Source: Marinoscillum sp040218045 (lineage in GTDB: Bacteria > Bacteroidota > Bacteroidia > Cytophagales > Cyclobacteriaceae). From it: a stretch of DNA of 64,000 nucleotides. The position numbers and the translations under genes are program-made. Below the pieces are notes generated by a model. That model was not told where the DNA came from. It did not search any database and saw nothing but the letters and a program-made list of their open reading frames with translations. The stretch is taken from assembly GCA_040218045.1 (NCBI GenBank), contig JAVJQA010000001.1, positions 129,652 through 193,651 on the forward strand. Direction: 5' to 3'. Positions 60,841-64,000 of the stretch are shown here, piece by piece. How positions within the stretch are numbered: position 1 is the first letter of the stretch; each line of letters begins with the position of its first letter.

Positions 60841-61841
60841 AAAAGTCCTACTACTTATTTAATCCAGGCCGGCTGAGCCGGAAAGACAATACCCTCAAGT
60901 TTGTACCTGTAGATGAAGAGGGGACAGAGGGTACACCTAAATACCTCCCTGTGGAAGGCGTGTCAAATCTTTTCGTATTCGGAAGTCTGGATGCCAACAG
61001 TGCGCTGTACAATTTCATGGGCAAGCAAGGTATTAGTGTGCACTTCTTTGATTATTATGAGCATTATACAGGTTCATTTTATCCTAAGGATTACCTGCAA
61101 GCCGGTCGGGTATTGGTTGCCCAGACCAATCACTATACTCAGGAGGATCAAAGAATTATCTTAGCGAGGAAGTTTATAGAAGGAGCGGCCTTCAACATGC
61201 TTAAGAACTTGAGGTATTATCAAAACCGTGATAGGGAACTTGCTCACCAAATTAACCAGATAGAGGAGTTTGCCACCTCCATCGGTTTTTGTCACGCAGT
61301 GGATGAATTGATGGGACTGGAGGGAAACATCAGGCAAGTTTATTATGACAGCTTTGATGTGATCATGTCTGACTTTGAGTGGGTCAAGAGAAGCCGCCAG
61401 CCCCCAACCAATGAGCTAAATGCATTGGTTTCCTTTGGCAATATGATGTGCTATACGCTTTGCCTGGATCAGCTTTATCATACACAGCTGAACCCTACCA
61501 TTAGCTACCTGCATGAGCCAGGGGAACGTCGGTTCTCACTTGCACTTGACCTGGCAGAGATATTTAAGCCACTGCTGGTAGACCGGACTATTTTCAGGGT
61601 CATCAACAAAAAGGAGATTACCAAAAAAGATTTTGACTTCAAGACCAACTATATTACCCTGAAGGAAGCAGGAAGGAAGGCATTCGTTAGGGCATGGGAA
61701 GAGCGATTATCCGAAACGATCAAACACCGGTCCCTTAGGCGATCTGTCAGTTACAAGCACCTGGTAAAGCTGGAGTGTTACAAACTCAGCAAGCATGTAC
61801 TGGGAATGGAAGAATACAAACCTTTTAAAGCCTGGTGGTGA
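60837..61841 (+). CDS. cas1: CRISPR integrase Cas1
   Basis: A 334-residue Cas1 of I-B type with a GTG start overlapping the cas4 stop. The metal-binding residues are E162 (MGLEGNIRQVYYDSF), H226 (YLHEPGERRFSLALDL) and D238/E241. The N-terminal beta domain (YYLFNPGRLSRKDNTLKFVP, VSNLFVFGSLDANSALYNF) is normal. Cas1 with Cas2 inserts new spacers next to the leader. The start of cas2 overlaps its stop by one base. Confidence 0.96.
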   Translation: MKKSYYLFNPGRLSRKDNTLKFVPVDEEGTEGTPKYLPVEGVSNLFVFGSLDANSALYNFMGKQGISVHFFDYYEHYTGSFYPKDYLQAGRVLVAQTNHYTQEDQRIILARKFIEGAAFNMLKNLRYYQNRDRELAHQINQIEEFATSIGFCHAVDELMGLEGNIRQVYYDSFDVIMSDFEWVKRSRQPPTNELNALVSFGNMMCYTLCLDQLYHTQLNPTISYLHEPGERRFSLALDLAEIFKPLLVDRTIFRVINKKEITKKDFDFKTNYITLKEAGRKAFVRAWEERLSETIKHRSLRRSVSYKHLVKLECYKLSKHVLGMEEYKPFKAWW

Positions 61842-62104
61842 TGTATGTAATTCTGGTATATGATATAGGGCAGAAGCGAGTCAATAAAATGCTCAAACTG
61901 TGCAGGGTTTATCTCAACTGGATACAAAACTCGGTTTTTGAAGGAGAGATTACGGGGGTAAAGCTTCAAGAGCTGAAAGCAAAAGCCAAAGTGATCATGA
62001 ACAAAGAAGAAGACAGTTTGATCATATTTAAAAGTAGGGATGAGCGATGGCTGGACAAGGAAGTGATTGGTAAAGAAAAGAATGAATTGGACAATATGCT
62101 GTAG
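61841..62104 (+). CDS. cas2: CRISPR-associated Cas2
   Basis: An 87-residue Cas2 from the ATG at 61841; two GTG codons immediately before are also in frame. The ferredoxin fold is shown by MYVILVYDIGQKRVNKMLKL (D8 in the YDI motif), RVYLNWIQNSVFEGEIT and DSLIIFKSRDERW. Cas2 forms the central dimer of the Cas1-Cas2 integration complex. It ends the operon, and the array leader follows. Confidence 0.94.
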   Translation: MYVILVYDIGQKRVNKMLKLCRVYLNWIQNSVFEGEITGVKLQELKAKAKVIMNKEEDSLIIFKSRDERWLDKEVIGKEKNELDNML

Positions 62105-62327
62105 TCCAAAGTTTAGTAAATGTCGTCGATCACATTAGCTTGCCATCCTCGAAAGCACCTTAACGCCACTGTCGATACTAAAAACCACCTTTATTCCATC
62201 ATAGTGCAGTTGTCTAAACCCACCTAAAGTCGGGTTATTGACGACTGACGACTAGAGACCACAAAAATGAGTAGAACAATATGCTTTTATTCAAAAATAA
62301 GGACTATTTTGGATGCTTGAGCCACGG
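62105..62327 (+). promoter_or_regulatory. CRISPR leader
   Basis: The 223-nt region lies between cas2 and the first repeat and has no convincing open frame. The last 60 nt are AT-rich (GCTTTTATTCAAAAATAAGG). ACGACTGACGACTAGAG near 62239 is a short tandem motif that could bind an accessory factor. The array transcript should start here and run on the plus strand. Positions inside the leader that guide integration cannot be fixed by eye. Confidence 0.75.
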
Positions 62328-64000
62328 CTCTTAATCGCACCACACTGGAATTGAAATCGAGCATCCAGTCATCACGCCAGTCTTCCAGCTGCTCTTAATC
62401 GCACCACACTGGAATTGAAATATGGCTTTTCGGCAGGGTATGAAAACAGGAACCGGAACTCTTAATCGCACCACACTGGAATTGAAATGGTAGTGGCGGG
62501 TATAGCGTCGAAGTGTTCGGCTCTCTTAATCGCACCACACTGGAATTGAAATTCGTATACCCCTGCTTTTTGGCGTTTTCTGCAAACTCTTAATCGCACC
62601 ACACTGGAATTGAAATATTATGAAGCAAATAGTAAGGTGTTTGTTATGGAGCTCTTAATCGCACCACACTGGAATTGAAATCCATAAAGCATCGTAACAG
62701 CTACAACGCCACCGCATCTCTTAATCGCACCACACTGGAATTGAAATAAGTATAACGGGCTTCATGACGGCATCATGAAGTACTCTTAATCGCACCACAC
62801 TGGAATTGAAATCAAGAAAGGAAAAGTACGATGAAGGCAAAAAGGTAGGCTCTTAATCGCACCACACTGGAATTGAAATGAAGTTGGAACAACGAGGTCA
62901 GAAATTCACTGCACTCTTAATCGCACCACACTGGAATTGAAATTGAGATATGTTTAACCCCTCTCCTATGGATTGGGGTCTCTTAATCGCACCACACTGG
63001 AATTGAAATAACGTTGAAACTTATTTGGATGAAACAGCGGTATCTCTTAATCGCACCACACTGGAATTGAAATCACTTTCACATGGTTATTAACAATACC
63101 CCTGCAGGGCTCTTAATCGCACCACACTGGAATTGAAATTTGTTATCTGTAACCGTTACCGTATATATCGTTGTCTCTTAATCGCACCACACTGGAATTG
63201 AAATACGGTTAGCCTGACAAACAGCATTGTTGATGTTTCTCTTAATCGCACCACACTGGAATTGAAATAGTTCGGGCGTATTTGAACAAGCTTACAATCT
63301 ATGCTCTTAATCGCACCACACTGGAATTGAAATGCATTTCAAATTCATATAAAGGCCGCTTGCTTTTCTCTTAATCGCACCACACTGGAATTGAAATGGC
63401 CATACGGCTAGGGTGGTGTTTACTCATTTCCGCTCTTAATCGCACCACACTGGAATTGAAATAACTTAATAACAGCAACAGTAGATGATGATCAGGTACT
63501 CTTAATCGCACCACACTGGAATTGAAATTAAGTTCGTATATGAGTGCTATCTGAAATCACGACTCTTAATCGCACCACACTGGAATTGAAATCTCCCTGA
63601 TCAATACCATGTTTAAAACGCTCCTGGAGCTCTTAATCGCACCACACTGGAATTGAAATCAGACTATGAACTCATGGTTTAAGAAACACAAAGCTCTTAA
63701 TCGCACCACACTGGAATTGAAATTCAATTTTTTTGATTACAATTCTACAAACCATCTAGCTCTTAATCGCACCACACTGGAATTGAAATATAGTTGAAGC
63801 AGGATCTATTTTAAATATCTGTACTCTTAATCGCACCACACTGGAATTGAAATAAAGGTAAAGCTCTGCCATATCGGTGTAAACCAACTCTTAATCGCAC
63901 CACACTGGAATTGAAATAAGAATCATTGCTACAGGATATTCGGGAGTTTGTCTCTCTTAATCGCACCACACTGGAATTGAAATATCATGTCTTTGATCTC
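62328..64000 (+). CRISPR. CRISPR array, 26 repeats, runs off the window
   Basis: The 30-nt repeat begins CTCTTAATCGCACC, continues with ACACT and ends GGAATTGAAAT. I count 26 copies from 62328 to 63983, all identical by eye, with 25 complete spacers of 34-37 nt and a cut-off spacer at 63984-64000. The 3' end ATTGAAAT is typical of subtype I-B repeats and would be the 8-nt 5' handle of crRNA. The leader-proximal end is next to cas2, so the newest spacers are at 62358 onward. No degenerate terminal repeat is seen, so the array is longer than shown. Confidence 0.99.

Overview
The window reads as chromosome of a Bacteroidota member, most likely of the Cytophagales type. The signs are SusC/SusD-like outer-membrane pairs, TonB receptors with an STN domain followed by DUF4249 lipoproteins, three proteins with a C-terminal type IX secretion (T9SS) sorting domain, a PID-CTERM miniprotein, a LytS/LytTR pair fused to a periplasmic two-component propeller, and membrane TPR-LuxR regulators. 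Base composition is moderate and slightly AT-rich. Many genes have no clear Shine-Dalgarno site. I saw no rRNA, tRNA or insertion sequence. The species cannot be named from sequence reading alone.

Layout. 1-6.8 kb: the end of a SusD-like gene, then an overlapping set of two T9SS-exported proteins (one an array of lamin-tail domains) and an M14 peptidase lipoprotein. 6.8-11 kb: housekeeping and envelope genes, including rlmN. 11-17.8 kb (minus strand): a four-gene operon with 4-nt overlaps, running from a periplasmic protein to a TonB receptor, a DUF4249 lipoprotein and an MG2-domain protein. 18-19.8 kb: TRAP transporter permeases without a visible binding protein. 20.1-22.7 kb: metZ with a structured leader, a rhodanese and a gluzincin-like protein. 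22.9-36.1 kb: a LytS-type sensor and LytTR regulator, two tandem TPR-TM-LuxR regulators, a 1895-residue T9SS surface protein and a PID-CTERM miniprotein.

36-51 kb is an accessory, repeat-rich stretch. It carries mosaic palindromic repeats, GATAGTCCATAG-type arrays, AAAACCT-type arrays directly in front of start codons, small XRE regulators with palindromic operators, a conserved but unexplained set of small proteins (39-40.5 kb), and a convergent MauE/DUF6520 versus SusC/SusD/TlpA locus that looks like a thiol-redox-linked outer-membrane system.

51-64 kb is a defence island. An AAA ATPase plus RloB pair (minus strand) faces away from a complete type I CRISPR-Cas operon (cas6, a second and different cas6, cas5, cas3, a putative cas8, cas7, cas4, cas1, cas2). 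The operon is followed by a leader and an array of 26 identical 30-nt repeats that runs off the window end. The repeat ends in ATTGAAAT, which fits subtype I-B. The gene order and the two cas6 genes are not those of the textbook I-B locus. Together these genes would acquire spacers (Cas1/2/4), process crRNA (Cas6), assemble a Cascade-like complex (Cas5/7/8) and degrade targets (Cas3).
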